Positions 1-9,346 of a stretch of 64,000 bases of DNA are shown here, in pieces. The DNA is from Levilinea sp. (GTDB taxonomy: Bacteria; Chloroflexota; Anaerolineae; Anaerolineales; Anaerolineaceae): positions 124,001 through 188,000 of the forward strand of contig JARKPO010000066.1 in NCBI GenBank assembly GCA_029975215.1. The letters are read 5' to 3'. The notes under the pieces are model-generated. The model worked only from the letters and a program-made list of their open reading frames with translations, did not search any database and had not been told where the DNA came from. Made by a program: the position numbers and the translations under genes. Every line of letters begins with the position of its first letter. Position 1 is the stretch's first letter.

Positions 1-6
1 GAATGA

Positions 7-12
7 TATAAT
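7..12 (+). promoter_or_regulatory. -10 promoter element of the glycosyltransferase operon
   Basis: A perfect TATAAT lies 29 bases before the first start codon. The -35 element would fall outside the window, so only half of the promoter can be judged. Confidence 0.45.
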
Positions 13-41
13 AGATTTCAGCCAAACACAAGGAGAAGCCC

Positions 42-1301
42 TTGAAACCGAAACCAAAAAAGCTGTGGATGGTGCTGGGTATTACCGGCTTTATTTTGAT
101 CATTCTCGCGGGTCTCACGGTAGTTAATCTGAATTATTCGCGGCAGAACCCGGGAGGTAATGATTTTTTGGTGCACTGGGTGGGGACGCGCGCTCTGTTG
201 CTGGACGGCATGAGCCCTTACAGCGACGAAACGGCACTGAAGATTCAAGAGATGGCCTATGGACGGCCTGCGCGTCCGGGGGAACATGAACTGCGGGTGG
301 CATACCCGGTGTATTCGGTGGCGGTCTTTTTCCCCTTCGCGTTGGTGAATGATTTCAATTTGGCGCGGGCCTTGTGGATGACTTTGCTGGAGGCAGCTTT
401 GCTACTGCTGACGTATTTCAGCATCCGGCTGGTGAATTGGAAACCGGGGTTGCTATCTTTGGCGGCTTTTTTTGTGTTTGGCGTGCTGTGGTATCACTCG
501 GTACGGCCGTTGATCAACGGAAATGCGGTTATCCTGGTGGCTTTAGGGCTGGTGGGGGGATTGACGGCACTGCGGGCGCGGATGGATGAATTGGCGGGGA
601 TTTTGTTCGCCCTGACGACGATCAAGCCGCAGGTGGTGGTGCTGGTGGTGGCGTGGGTGTTGGTGTGGGGCGTCACTCAGCGCCGCTGGAGGCTGGTGAG
701 CTGGCTGGTGGGTACTGAGGTGATCTTGATTGCAGTGGGTTTTTTACTGCTGCCCAATTGGCTGTTGGAAAACCTGCGGGAAGTGCTGCGTTACCCAGGG
801 TATAACCCGCCGGGGACCTTGACTGCGGCATTGGCGAGCTGGTTCCCCAGCGTGGGTAGGCGTATCGGCATGGTGGTTTCGGGCATACTGGCCCTTGTGC
901 TCTTGGTCGAGTGGAATTATGGCCGCCACAAACCCTACCATGTCTTTTTGTGGACGTTCTTTTTGACGCTGACGGTCAGCCAATGGATTGGCATTCAAAC
1001 CGACCCCGGCAACTTCATTGTGCTGCTGCCGGCCTTGGCGCTGGTTTTTGCTACCTGGGAAGCGCGTTGGCGGCATTCAGGGAAAACCTTGACCGGGGTG
1101 AACTTGCTGGTTTTGCTGGTGGGAATCTGGTGGTTATTTATCAGCACGGTGTCATTTGGAGATCAGCCGCAGCAAAGTGCGCTGTTATTCCTGCCGCTGC
1201 CAGCTTACCTGATGGTGACTTTGTATTGGATCCGGTGGTGGGCGGTGAGCCCCCCGGCGACTTTATACGAACCCATCGCGGCCGACGAAGAAATATTTTG
1301 A
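42..1301 (+). CDS. GT87-like polytopic membrane glycosyltransferase
   Basis: A 419-residue integral membrane protein with about ten hydrophobic segments. The first begins near residue 9 and is followed by an extracytoplasmic loop with NDFLVHWVGTRALLLDG and SPYSDE, which resembles the acidic-residue loop of the GT87 (DUF2029) family. Known GT87 enzymes use polyprenyl-phosphate sugars as donors on the outer face of the membrane. The start is TTG, chosen because AGGAGA at 31-36 sits at proper distance and no ATG is better placed. It is the first of four co-directional membrane glycosyltransferase genes, with a 3-base gap to the next. Donor and acceptor cannot be told from sequence. Confidence 0.75.
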   Translation: MKPKPKKLWMVLGITGFILIILAGLTVVNLNYSRQNPGGNDFLVHWVGTRALLLDGMSPYSDETALKIQEMAYGRPARPGEHELRVAYPVYSVAVFFPFALVNDFNLARALWMTLLEAALLLLTYFSIRLVNWKPGLLSLAAFFVFGVLWYHSVRPLINGNAVILVALGLVGGLTALRARMDELAGILFALTTIKPQVVVLVVAWVLVWGVTQRRWRLVSWLVGTEVILIAVGFLLLPNWLLENLREVLRYPGYNPPGTLTAALASWFPSVGRRIGMVVSGILALVLLVEWNYGRHKPYHVFLWTFFLTLTVSQWIGIQTDPGNFIVLLPALALVFATWEARWRHSGKTLTGVNLLVLLVGIWWLFISTVSFGDQPQQSALLFLPLPAYLMVTLYWIRWWAVSPPATLYEPIAADEEIF

Positions 1302-1304
1302 GTT

Positions 1305-2783
1305 ATGAAGAAAGCACGGGTGATTTTAGGGTTGGAACTGGGGGCCGCTTTGGTTTTGAGGCTGCTTTTTGCCCAAACGCGCAGCATTCAATACGATGAT
1401 GCGTTTACGATCCTGCTGGCTGAGCGGCCTTTAGCGAATATTGTGGCAGGAACGGCGGCGGATACGATGCCGCCTTTGTTTTATTTCTTGCTGCATTATT
1501 GGGAGATGGTAAACAGCGAGATGCTGTGGCTGCGGCTGCTGCCCACGCTGCTGAACCTGGGCAGCCTGGTGTTTCTGTACTTGCTGATGCGCGATCTGGT
1601 GGGGCGGCGGGCGGCCTTGTGGGCGGTGGGTTTGGCGGCCATTTCGCCGCTGCAAATATTTCACGCCCAGGACGTGCGCATGTACGCTCTGTTGGCTTTT
1701 TGTCAGATTGGGTATTTGTGGTTTTTCATCCGCATTTGGCAATATTGGCAGGCCAACCAGCGCATTTTGGGTTGGGCTGGCGCAGGGTTGGTGGGGATGG
1801 GGGCAGCGGCCATGTACAGCCACAATTTGGCTATCTTTGGTCTGGCGGCGCCGAGTCTGTTTCTTCTGGTGCGGCGCGAATGGCGGCTGCTGCTGCGGTT
1901 GACGGCGATGCAGCTTGTGGTGGGCTTGCTGGCAGCGCCCTGGTTATGGATGATTCCAGGGCAGGTAGAGAAAATTCAGAGAGCCTTCTGGACGCCGCGG
2001 CCGGGACTGATTGAAATTTTACAAGCCCTGATCCTGTTCAACGCTTCACTGCCGCTGCCGGGATGGCAAATGGCGGCCGCGGCGGTGATCAGCCTGCAAA
2101 TTGCGGCGCTGCTGGTTTTGGAGTTAGCGCGCAGCAAAGGGGAAGGGGCAGAACGGGGATTCCTGATTGCGGCCTGTCTGACCCCACCTGTGCTGATGTT
2201 TCTGGTTTCTTATCTGATGCGGCCGATCTTTGTGACGCGCGGGTTTCTGATCGCTGGGCTGCTTTACAACGGCTTGTGCGGGTGGGTGATTGCCCGGAGT
2301 TGGCCAAAGGGGGCGTCTGTTTTTATGATGGGGCTGGTGGGGGCAGCGGTGTTGATTTCGCTGCCGTATCAGATGACTTACTCGTCTTTCCCGCGTTCAC
2401 CGTACCGTGAGGCCACCACCTGGCTGCGGGAGCATACGCCTGCGGGTGCAGTGATTGTGCACGACAACAAACTGAGCTTTTTCCCCAGCCGGGTGTACGA
2501 CCCAGCTCTGCCCCAGAAATTTCTGGCGGATGAGGCGGGGTCGCATAACGATACGCTGGCGTACGCAACCCAGATTGCGATGGAGTTGATACCGGAGCCA
2601 AGCGTAGATGCAGCAGTGGACGAAGCAGACGATGTTTTTTATGTGACGTTTGCGTTGGTGGAGGCGGAATACCAGGCTGCAGGGATCACACACCCTTCTC
2701 TGGTGTGGTTGGACGCGCAGTATCAGGAAGTGGAGCAAGTTCGCTTTAACGATTTAATTGTGCGCCGCTACCAAAAACCCTGA
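1305..2783 (+). CDS. GT39/GT83-like membrane glycosyltransferase (PMT_2 / ArnT type)
   Basis: A 492-residue multi-spanning protein. After the first membrane helix comes RSIQYDDAFTILLAE, matching the acidic-pair periplasmic loop of the PMT/ArnT/Dpm-dependent superfamily; DTMPPLFYFLLHYW and HAQDVRMYAL are further family-like landmarks. A soluble C-terminal tail of roughly 100 residues follows the last helix, as in many bacterial members. Such enzymes transfer a sugar from a lipid-linked donor to a protein or glycolipid outside the cell. It is the second gene of the cluster, 16 bases before the next start. Specificity is unknown. Confidence 0.75.
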   Translation: MKKARVILGLELGAALVLRLLFAQTRSIQYDDAFTILLAERPLANIVAGTAADTMPPLFYFLLHYWEMVNSEMLWLRLLPTLLNLGSLVFLYLLMRDLVGRRAALWAVGLAAISPLQIFHAQDVRMYALLAFCQIGYLWFFIRIWQYWQANQRILGWAGAGLVGMGAAAMYSHNLAIFGLAAPSLFLLVRREWRLLLRLTAMQLVVGLLAAPWLWMIPGQVEKIQRAFWTPRPGLIEILQALILFNASLPLPGWQMAAAAVISLQIAALLVLELARSKGEGAERGFLIAACLTPPVLMFLVSYLMRPIFVTRGFLIAGLLYNGLCGWVIARSWPKGASVFMMGLVGAAVLISLPYQMTYSSFPRSPYREATTWLREHTPAGAVIVHDNKLSFFPSRVYDPALPQKFLADEAGSHNDTLAYATQIAMELIPEPSVDAAVDEADDVFYVTFALVEAEYQAAGITHPSLVWLDAQYQEVEQVRFNDLIVRRYQKP

Positions 2784-2799
2784 AGACGGATGAGCAGGA

Positions 2800-4374
2800 A
2801 TGACACGAAGAGACTACGGAAGCCTATACCTGATCGGCTTGATCCTGGCGGCAGCCTGGGCGAGCTTTCAAGCAGCCCCGGGGTATATGGACGCGGATTA
2901 TTATTATCTGGGTGGGGTGCAGCTGGCTGAGGGAAAGGGTTTTTGGGAGGATGTGCTGTGGAATTATCTGGATGATCCAACCGGGCTGCCGCACCCTTCG
3001 CATGCCTACTGGATGCCGCTGGCTTCGATGTTGGCGGCGGCGGGCATGTTGGCGGCAGGGACAACCTCCTTTTGGGCGGCAAGGCTTCCATTTCTGCTTT
3101 TGGCAGCGGGACTACCGGTGTTGAGCGCGGCCCTGGGATACCGCCTGACGGGCCGGCGCGGCCTGGCGTGGCTGGCGGGTTTGCTGGGGTTGGCCCCTGG
3201 GTTTTACGCTCCATATGTGACTTTGACGGAGACCTTCACCTTATATATGCTGCTGGGCGGGGGCATCTTGCTGGTAGTGGGTACTCCGCGGGTCGAAATA
3301 GGTTGGAAGCAGGCTGCGGGGTTGGGGGTACTGGCGGGAGGAATGCACCTGGCGCGTGCGGACGGGGTCCTGTGGCTGGCAGGCTGCCTGGTGTGGATCG
3401 TATGGGAGGGGTGGCGGGCACGTCAGCGAGGATTGAAGTTGATGGGTCAGATTCTGCTGATGTTGGTCCTGTACGGTGCGGTGATGGGCGTGTGGTTTGG
3501 TCGAAATCAAAGCGTGTTTGGAGAGTGGATGCCGCCGGGGGGCTCGCGGGCGCTATGGATTACGACCTATGATGAGACGTATTCCTACCCGGCGGATAAG
3601 CTGACGCCGGAGCGATGGCTTTCACAGGGGGCGGCCGGTTTGTTGGAGGCGCGCTGGGATGCGCTGAAAATGAATCTGCAGACTGCCTTGGGGGTGCAGT
3701 TTCAGATTGTGCTGCTGCCGCTGGCTATTTTGGGCTTCTTCTGTGTGCGGCAAAAGCGAGAAGCACAGTTGGGTGGGCTGATGTGGCTTGCGACTTTGGG
3801 GGTGATGACAATTGTGTTCCCCTTTGCGGGCAGCCGAGGCGGATTTTTTCACTCTGGGGCTGCGGTTCAGCCGCTGATCTGGGGCCTGAGCGCGGTGGGG
3901 TTGGACGCTGCGGTGGAGTGGGCGGCGCGAAAACGGCGGTGGAATCCGAAACAAGCTGTGATGGTTTTGGGCGGCGGGCTGGTGATGATTAACCTGGCGG
4001 TCAGCGCAAGCCTGTACGCGGCGAATGTGATTGGGGAGGACGCAAGCCAACCAAAATGGAGCCAAAGTTGGGAAAATGCCCGCCGGACGGCTGCTTTGAT
4101 CCAGGCGCAGGGGGGCGGGAAGCAGGATGTGGTGATGATCAACAACCCGCCGGGTTTCACGGCAGCCAACCGGCAGCCGGCCATCTCTGTGCCCAATGAA
4201 CCGGCAGCGGTGATGCTGGAGGCAGCCCGGCGCTATCAGGCGCGCTGGCTGGTGCTGGATGAGAATGTGCCGAAACCTTTGGAGGGTTTATTCCTACACC
4301 CGAAAAGTTGGGACGGGCTGCGTCTGGGTTATGCTGGGGATGAGGTGGTGATTTATGAAATCCTTCCGGAGTGA
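2800..4374 (+). CDS. GT39-like membrane glycosyltransferase
   Basis: A 524-residue polytopic membrane protein with the acidic first loop GYMDADYYYLGGVQLAEGKG characteristic of PMT_2/ArnT-like enzymes, then about ten helices and a soluble C-terminal domain. The start ATG follows AGCAGGA. Its stop overlaps the next gene by 20 bases, so translation of the two is probably coupled. It is related to, but clearly distinct from, its two neighbours, which suggests an old family expansion rather than a recent duplication. Substrate unknown. Confidence 0.75.
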   Translation: MTRRDYGSLYLIGLILAAAWASFQAAPGYMDADYYYLGGVQLAEGKGFWEDVLWNYLDDPTGLPHPSHAYWMPLASMLAAAGMLAAGTTSFWAARLPFLLLAAGLPVLSAALGYRLTGRRGLAWLAGLLGLAPGFYAPYVTLTETFTLYMLLGGGILLVVGTPRVEIGWKQAAGLGVLAGGMHLARADGVLWLAGCLVWIVWEGWRARQRGLKLMGQILLMLVLYGAVMGVWFGRNQSVFGEWMPPGGSRALWITTYDETYSYPADKLTPERWLSQGAAGLLEARWDALKMNLQTALGVQFQIVLLPLAILGFFCVRQKREAQLGGLMWLATLGVMTIVFPFAGSRGGFFHSGAAVQPLIWGLSAVGLDAAVEWAARKRRWNPKQAVMVLGGGLVMINLAVSASLYAANVIGEDASQPKWSQSWENARRTAALIQAQGGGKQDVVMINNPPGFTAANRQPAISVPNEPAAVMLEAARRYQARWLVLDENVPKPLEGLFLHPKSWDGLRLGYAGDEVVIYEILPE

Positions 4375-5863
4375 AACCCTTGCGGCGGCTGTGGGAATGA
4401 AGCCGTGGCGGCGGTGGGGAATGCTGCTGCTGTGTGCGGCCTTAGTTCAGGGTATGTACCTGGCCGCGAGCGCGGCCACCTATACGATGGGATACCCGCT
4501 GGATGATGCCTGGATCCACCAAACGTTTGCTCGAAGCCTGGCGCAGCGAGGGGAGTGGGCTTTTCTGCCAGGAACGGTCAGCGGCGGTTCCACCAGCCCT
4601 TTGTGGACTCTGCTGCTGGTTCCTGGGCAATTCGCGGCGAGGGCGGCATTTGCGTGGACGCAGCTCTTAGGCGGACTGTGTCTGTTTTTGACGGGATGGA
4701 TGGGTCAGCGCTGGTATGACCGGTTGCAGCAGACTGAGGGGGGACCCGGTGTGGGGATTCCGTGGGTGGGATTGTTTTTGATTTTGGAGTGGCACCTGAC
4801 CTGGGCGGCCGGATCCGGGATGGAGACCCTGTTGTACGCGGGACTGATTTTGGGGGTGTTCGCCGGCCTGACATGTACCGAACCGAAGTGGGTGTGGCTG
4901 GGCGCGGCTGTGGGGGTTGGGGTGTGGATTCGCCCGGATGCGGTGACCCTGCTGGGGCCAGTGGGGTTGGTGCTGATTGGAATGGGTGGACTACGTAGCA
5001 GAATGCCCCGGCGGATACTGAATGTGGGGGCTGGGTTTGGGGGAGCGTTTGGCCTGTATTTGGTGTTTAACCTGCTGACAGCGGGGAGCATTTGGCCGAA
5101 CACCTTCTACGCTAAACAGGCGGAATATGCCAGCCTTTTGGCGCAACCTTATGTTGGGCGGCTGCTGCAAATGGCGGCTATGCCGTGGGTGGGGGCGGGG
5201 CTGCTGGTGCTGCCTGGGGCCGCGTATGCGCTGGTGGGCTGGAAACGGCGGCGGTGGGTGGTTTTGGCGGGGCTGACATGGTGGTTGGGGTACACGGGGC
5301 TGTACGCGTGGCGTTTGCCGGTAGTGTACCAACATGCCCGTTACCTGATCCCTGCTATGCCGGTGATTTGGACGGCAAGTTGTTGGGGGCTGGGTGCACT
5401 GGGAAGGCAGATGGGAGCGAGATTCGCCAAATTCTCGCTAGTGCGGTTCGCCTGGGGAGCGCTGACGGCGGGCGTTTTGCTGGGCTTTGTGGTATTGGGG
5501 GCGCGCAGTTACGCCGAGGATGTGGCCATTATTGAGACGGAAATGGTGGACACCGCTTTGTGGATTCAAGCCAATACGGAAGAAGACGCGCTGATCGCGG
5601 TGCATGACATCGGTGCGGTGGGTTATTTCAGTGAGCGCCGAATTCTGGATCTGGCCGGTCTGGTGACGCCCGAACTAATTCCGTTTTTGCGGGATGAAGA
5701 ACGGCTACGAACCTATCTGGATGAGCAGCAAGCGGATTACCTGGTGGTGTTTCCGGATTGGTATGAGAACCTGGAAAATGGGAAAGCGATCGTATACCGC
5801 AGCCAGGGAATTTACGCACCCAAGGCGGGCGGAGAAAATATGACGGTGTACCGCTGGCGATAA
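4355..5863 (+). CDS. GT39-like membrane glycosyltransferase
   Basis: A 502-residue membrane protein with the loop motif YPLDDAWIHQTFARSLA just after the first helix; the DD pair is the likely catalytic or metal site of this superfamily. Its C-terminal soluble part (for example ALIAVHDIGAVGYFSERRI and LDLAGLVTPEL) is a common tail in bacterial members. The start at 4355 is preferred because GAGGTGG precedes it inside the upstream gene; an in-frame ATG at 4397 is the alternative. It is the last gene of the four-gene cluster. No clear terminator follows. Confidence 0.75.
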   Translation: MKSFRSETLAAAVGMKPWRRWGMLLLCAALVQGMYLAASAATYTMGYPLDDAWIHQTFARSLAQRGEWAFLPGTVSGGSTSPLWTLLLVPGQFAARAAFAWTQLLGGLCLFLTGWMGQRWYDRLQQTEGGPGVGIPWVGLFLILEWHLTWAAGSGMETLLYAGLILGVFAGLTCTEPKWVWLGAAVGVGVWIRPDAVTLLGPVGLVLIGMGGLRSRMPRRILNVGAGFGGAFGLYLVFNLLTAGSIWPNTFYAKQAEYASLLAQPYVGRLLQMAAMPWVGAGLLVLPGAAYALVGWKRRRWVVLAGLTWWLGYTGLYAWRLPVVYQHARYLIPAMPVIWTASCWGLGALGRQMGARFAKFSLVRFAWGALTAGVLLGFVVLGARSYAEDVAIIETEMVDTALWIQANTEEDALIAVHDIGAVGYFSERRILDLAGLVTPELIPFLRDEERLRTYLDEQQADYLVVFPDWYENLENGKAIVYRSQGIYAPKAGGENMTVYRWR

Positions 5864-5906
5864 ATCGGAAAATCGGAAATATTCACTGCCTGTGCGGACA
5901 AGTCTA

Positions 5907-5915
5907 TGCTATACT
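5907..5915 (+). promoter_or_regulatory. Extended -10 promoter for the histidine kinase gene
   Basis: TGCTATACT forms an extended -10 (TGn plus TATACT) 74 bases upstream of the kinase start. There is no good -35, as is usual for extended -10 promoters. Confidence 0.4.
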
Positions 5916-5988
5916 TAATGATTGGAAGGCTCTCACAGACACGGCTAACCATACCCATGCGGTATGTTCTTGAACAGGAGGAGAGAAT

Positions 5989-7056
5989 ATGGTGATCCCG
6001 GGCGACCCGTCGGAAAATCAATGGAAAGAGTTCCCAGAAGAAATTCAAAGTGAAATAGAGCAGACTCGCCGGTCGCTGAAGGAAGTGACCCTCCTGTTAG
6101 AGCAAAGCCAGGCCGAACTGGCCAAGCTAACCCAGCGCAACGCGGCGATCAATGGGCATTTACAGCAAGTGCAGACACAGTTTGACAGCGTTCCGCGAGC
6201 AGACATCCGCAGCGCATACGCGGCAGCTTTGGATGTGCAGCAGCGGCTGTTGGTGATGCGGGGACAGTTGGAAAAGCTGCAAAGCGATCAAACCAATTAC
6301 AAGCGGGCCCTGCAAATTTTGGAGCGGGTGCACGCTTTTTTGGAAGATGAATTCGGGCAAATTGGCCAGGGGAGAGCCAGAGGGAGTGCCGCGGCTACGT
6401 TAGAGATGGTGATCAACGCGCAGGAAGCGGTGCGGCAACGGCTGTCAACCCAAATCCACAACGGTCCGGCGCAGGCGCTGACCAATTTTATCCTGCAGCT
6501 GGATATTGCTGCACGATCATTTGATCTGGACCCGAACCGTGCGAAAGAAGAACTGACGAATTTGCGTTCCTCAGCCATGTCCACTTTCCAACAGGTGAAG
6601 GGGTTTATTTCGGAACTGCGCCCGATGATGTTGGATGACCTGGGGTTGATGCCGACTCTGGATAAATATGTGAAGGATTTCAAGGACTCCAGCAATTGTG
6701 ACATCAATTTGACTTTGAAAGGCCAGCAGCGCCGCCTGGAACCCTACCTGGAAGTGATGATTTTTCGTGCGGTGCAGGAACTGATCACCAACGCGACCAA
6801 ACACAACGCAGATCACCCTACGCGGGTGCAGGTGAATGTGATGGTGATTCTGGACGACGCTATGGTGAAGGTAGTGGTTTCGGACAACGGTAAGGGCTTT
6901 GATCCGCAAACCGCCCTACGGCCGGATTCGATTGGCTTGAAGCTGATCCGCGAGCGGGTTGAGATTTTGGGCGGGATTTTTGAGATTGATTCGGCGATTG
7001 GAAAGGGTGCGAAGATCTCCTTCCAGGTGCCGGCAATTGAACCAGGATTGGTGTGA
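5989..7056 (+). CDS. DegS/NarL-type cytoplasmic sensor histidine kinase
   Basis: A 355-residue soluble kinase. Residues about 18-130 are a long alpha-helical coiled coil without membrane segments. The HisKA_3 dimerisation and phosphoacceptor motif is RLSTQIHNGPAQALTN with His157, very like DegS of Bacilli. The HATPase domain has ELITNATKH (264-272, N box), DNGKGFD (299-305, G1) and GLKLIRERVEILGG (G2). The start follows AGGAGGAGA. Kinases of this class phosphorylate NarL/DegU-type response regulators, but no regulator gene is adjacent; the next gene is a phosphofructokinase. The signal is probably intracellular because no TM, PAS or HAMP region is seen. Confidence 0.88.
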   Translation: MVIPGDPSENQWKEFPEEIQSEIEQTRRSLKEVTLLLEQSQAELAKLTQRNAAINGHLQQVQTQFDSVPRADIRSAYAAALDVQQRLLVMRGQLEKLQSDQTNYKRALQILERVHAFLEDEFGQIGQGRARGSAAATLEMVINAQEAVRQRLSTQIHNGPAQALTNFILQLDIAARSFDLDPNRAKEELTNLRSSAMSTFQQVKGFISELRPMMLDDLGLMPTLDKYVKDFKDSSNCDINLTLKGQQRRLEPYLEVMIFRAVQELITNATKHNADHPTRVQVNVMVILDDAMVKVVVSDNGKGFDPQTALRPDSIGLKLIRERVEILGGIFEIDSAIGKGAKISFQVPAIEPGLV

Positions 7057-7099
7057 CGGCAGTATGCAGACGCTATTTTAATTTATTGAGGAGCTTTCT

Positions 7100-8272
7100 A
7101 TGCCAAAGAAGACAATCGGTTTGCTAACAGGCGGTGGGGATGTTCCAGGCTTGAACCCGTGCATGAAAGCACTGGTTTTAAGCGCGCTGGAGAACGATTA
7201 CCGGGTGATCGGTATTCGGCGAGGGTGGGCAGGATTGTTGAATTACAATCTGGATGAGCCCTCCACCTATGACTATAATGTGCGGGAACTCACGCGGGAT
7301 GATGTTCGCACCATTGACCGCTCCGGCGGTACCTTCCTGCACACGTCGCGGACCAACCCTCAGCGGGTAAAACCCAAAGCGATCCCGGCGTTTTTGCAGA
7401 ATTCTCCGCTGGGTAAACAAATTGACGACGAGGGTACGATGGATTATACCCCCCATGTTCTGAAGGTTCTGGAACACCTGGGGATTGACGTGATGGCGAC
7501 AATTGGGGGTGACGACACGCTCAGCTATACTGTGCGGCTGGACAAAGAGGGCGTGCCGGTGGTGGCCATCCCGAAGACGATGGATAATGACGTTTTTGGG
7601 ACAGATTACTGCATCGGCTTTTCCACCGCGGTGACCCGCAGCGTGGATTTCATCACGAACATGCGCACCTCGGTGGGTTCGCATGAACGCATTGGGATTG
7701 TTGAACTGTTTGGGCGCAACTCCGGTGAAACCAGCCTGATCACGGCGTATCTGGCCTATGTAGATAGGGCGATCATCACCGAAGTGCCTTTTGACATTGA
7801 CCGGTTGTGCGGGATGCTGATGGAAGATAAACGCAACAATCCCTCGAATTACACCATGATGACGATTTCAGAAGGCGCCATCATGGAAGGCGGGGATGTG
7901 GTGGAGACGGGTGAGGCGGACGCTTACGGCCACCGTAAGCTGGGCGGCGTGGGCGAGGTGGTAGCCTACGAAGTCAAGAAGCGCACTGGCCAGGATGTGA
8001 TGTACCAACAGCTGGCGTACCTCATGCGCTCGGGCGCGCCCGATTCGCTGGACCGGATGGTGGCGATGTCCTTTGGACACCTGGCGGTGCAGTTGATACA
8101 GCGGCACGAGACGGGCAAGATGGTGGCTCTGCACGGCGGAAAGTACACAACCGTTCCGGTAGGGATGGTCCTGGCTGGCAAGAAGCGCGTGGATGTACCT
8201 GCGTTTTATGATATTGATACGTATCGCCCGAAGATCAAAGACTTCATGGGCGTACCGATGTTCCTGAGCTAA
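7100..8272 (+). CDS. pfp: Pyrophosphate-type 6-phosphofructokinase
   Basis: A 390-residue PfkA-family protein that phosphorylates fructose 6-phosphate. The N-terminal [14 protein letters not shown] is the nucleotide/phosphate loop. The donor-determining positions read GGDDT (136-140) and PKTMDND (158-164): Asp139 and Lys159 replace the two glycines of ATP-dependent enzymes, which is the accepted signature of PPi dependence. Asp162 is the expected catalytic base. A strong RBS (GAGGAG) precedes the ATG. An aldolase gene follows 44 bases downstream, so the two form a reversible glycolysis/gluconeogenesis pair. The donor is inferred from these residues and was not tested. Confidence 0.9.
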   Translation: MPKKTIGLLTGGGDVPGLNPCMKALVLSALENDYRVIGIRRGWAGLLNYNLDEPSTYDYNVRELTRDDVRTIDRSGGTFLHTSRTNPQRVKPKAIPAFLQNSPLGKQIDDEGTMDYTPHVLKVLEHLGIDVMATIGGDDTLSYTVRLDKEGVPVVAIPKTMDNDVFGTDYCIGFSTAVTRSVDFITNMRTSVGSHERIGIVELFGRNSGETSLITAYLAYVDRAIITEVPFDIDRLCGMLMEDKRNNPSNYTMMTISEGAIMEGGDVVETGEADAYGHRKLGGVGEVVAYEVKKRTGQDVMYQQLAYLMRSGAPDSLDRMVAMSFGHLAVQLIQRHETGKMVALHGGKYTTVPVGMVLAGKKRVDVPAFYDIDTYRPKIKDFMGVPMFLS

Positions 8273-8316
8273 TTTCCAAGATCTGGTGTGAGGCAGGATT
8301 AATCGAGGAGTTTACC

Positions 8317-9267
8317 ATGATTGTTACCACTAAGAAGTTGTTTGAGGCAGCTTACGGCAAATATGCCATCGGCGCCTACAACATCAATAACCTGGAACAA
8401 ACGATGGGCCTTTTCCAGGGATGTTTGATGAGTCGATCCCCTTTCATCATCCAGATTTCGAAGGGCGCTCGTTCGTACACCCACAAGAAAATGCTGGAAG
8501 CGATGATTCGCACGGCGGATGAAATTTTCCCCGAGGCGGTGTTTGCGGTTCACCTGGATCATGGCGATGAGCAGACCTGCATGGAATGCATTGAGAGCGG
8601 GTTTTACAGCTCCGTGATGATTGACGCCAGCCATGAAGATTTCGAGACCAATATCGCGATCACGAAGAGAATCGTAGATGCCGCTCATGCGCGCGGGATC
8701 GTGGTTGAATCGGAATTGGGACAGCTGGGCGGTGTGGAAGAGCACGTCAGCGTGAGCGAAGCAGATGCGAAGCTGACTGACCCCGACACCGCCAAAGAAT
8801 TTGTGGAACGCAGCGGCTGCGATTCGCTGGCCGTTGCGATTGGCACCAGCCACGGTGCGTTCAAATTCTCGGGCAATCAGGCGCTGCGCTTTGATGTGCT
8901 TTCTGAAATTCAGCGGCGTTTGCCAGGATTTCCGCTGGTAATGCACGGCAGCAGCAGCGTCCCGCAAGACGAAGTGGCGCGAATCAACGCTGCGGGCGGT
9001 GCGCTGAAAGGTGCGAAGGGCGTGGATGCGGATCAGTTCCTGCGTGCAGCGGAACTGGGCGTGACCAAGATCAACATTGATACGGACGGCCGCCTGGTGT
9101 GGACGCGTGTGCACCGGGAGTATTTCCAGGAGCATCCTGAAAACTTCGATCTGCGGCCGCCAGGAAAGGTGTTCATGGCTGAGTATGCCAAGTTCATCGC
9201 TGCCAAAAATGATAAGTTGGGCAGCAGCGGGCAGCTGGATGCCGTGCGCAGGATGTTGGGACTTTAG
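8317..9267 (+). CDS. fba: Class II fructose-bisphosphate aldolase
   Basis: A 316-residue zinc-dependent aldolase that interconverts fructose 1,6-bisphosphate with glyceraldehyde 3-phosphate and dihydroxyacetone phosphate. VHLDHGD (Asp81 catalytic, His82 zinc), VESELGQLGG (Glu131 and Glu133), GTSHGAFKF (His179 zinc) and VMHGSSS (His210 zinc) are all present, as is NIDTDGR in the phosphate-binding region. The start follows CGAGGAG. It lies downstream of the PPi-type phosphofructokinase and is closed by a strong terminator. A related sugar-bisphosphate aldolase specificity cannot be excluded. Confidence 0.92.
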   Translation: MIVTTKKLFEAAYGKYAIGAYNINNLEQTMGLFQGCLMSRSPFIIQISKGARSYTHKKMLEAMIRTADEIFPEAVFAVHLDHGDEQTCMECIESGFYSSVMIDASHEDFETNIAITKRIVDAAHARGIVVESELGQLGGVEEHVSVSEADAKLTDPDTAKEFVERSGCDSLAVAIGTSHGAFKFSGNQALRFDVLSEIQRRLPGFPLVMHGSSSVPQDEVARINAAGGALKGAKGVDADQFLRAAELGVTKINIDTDGRLVWTRVHREYFQEHPENFDLRPPGKVFMAEYAKFIAAKNDKLGSSGQLDAVRRMLGL

Positions 9268-9289
9268 CCTTTGAAGGTTGTAGGCATAG

Positions 9290-9330
9290 GCTCTGCCCGT
9301 GATTTCTAGATTCACGGGCGGAGCTTTTTA
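9290..9330 (+). terminator. Rho-independent terminator after fba
   Basis: GCTCTGCCCGTGA pairs with TTCACGGGCGGAGC around a short loop and is followed by TTTTTA. It closes the kinase-pfp-fba unit. Confidence 0.9.
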
Positions 9331-9346
9331 TTATTTGGAGGGAGAT

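Noticed and set aside
9299..9346. N-terminal extension of the Nudix protein
   Set aside because: It would translate through the terminator hairpin, and a strong RBS lies just before 9347.
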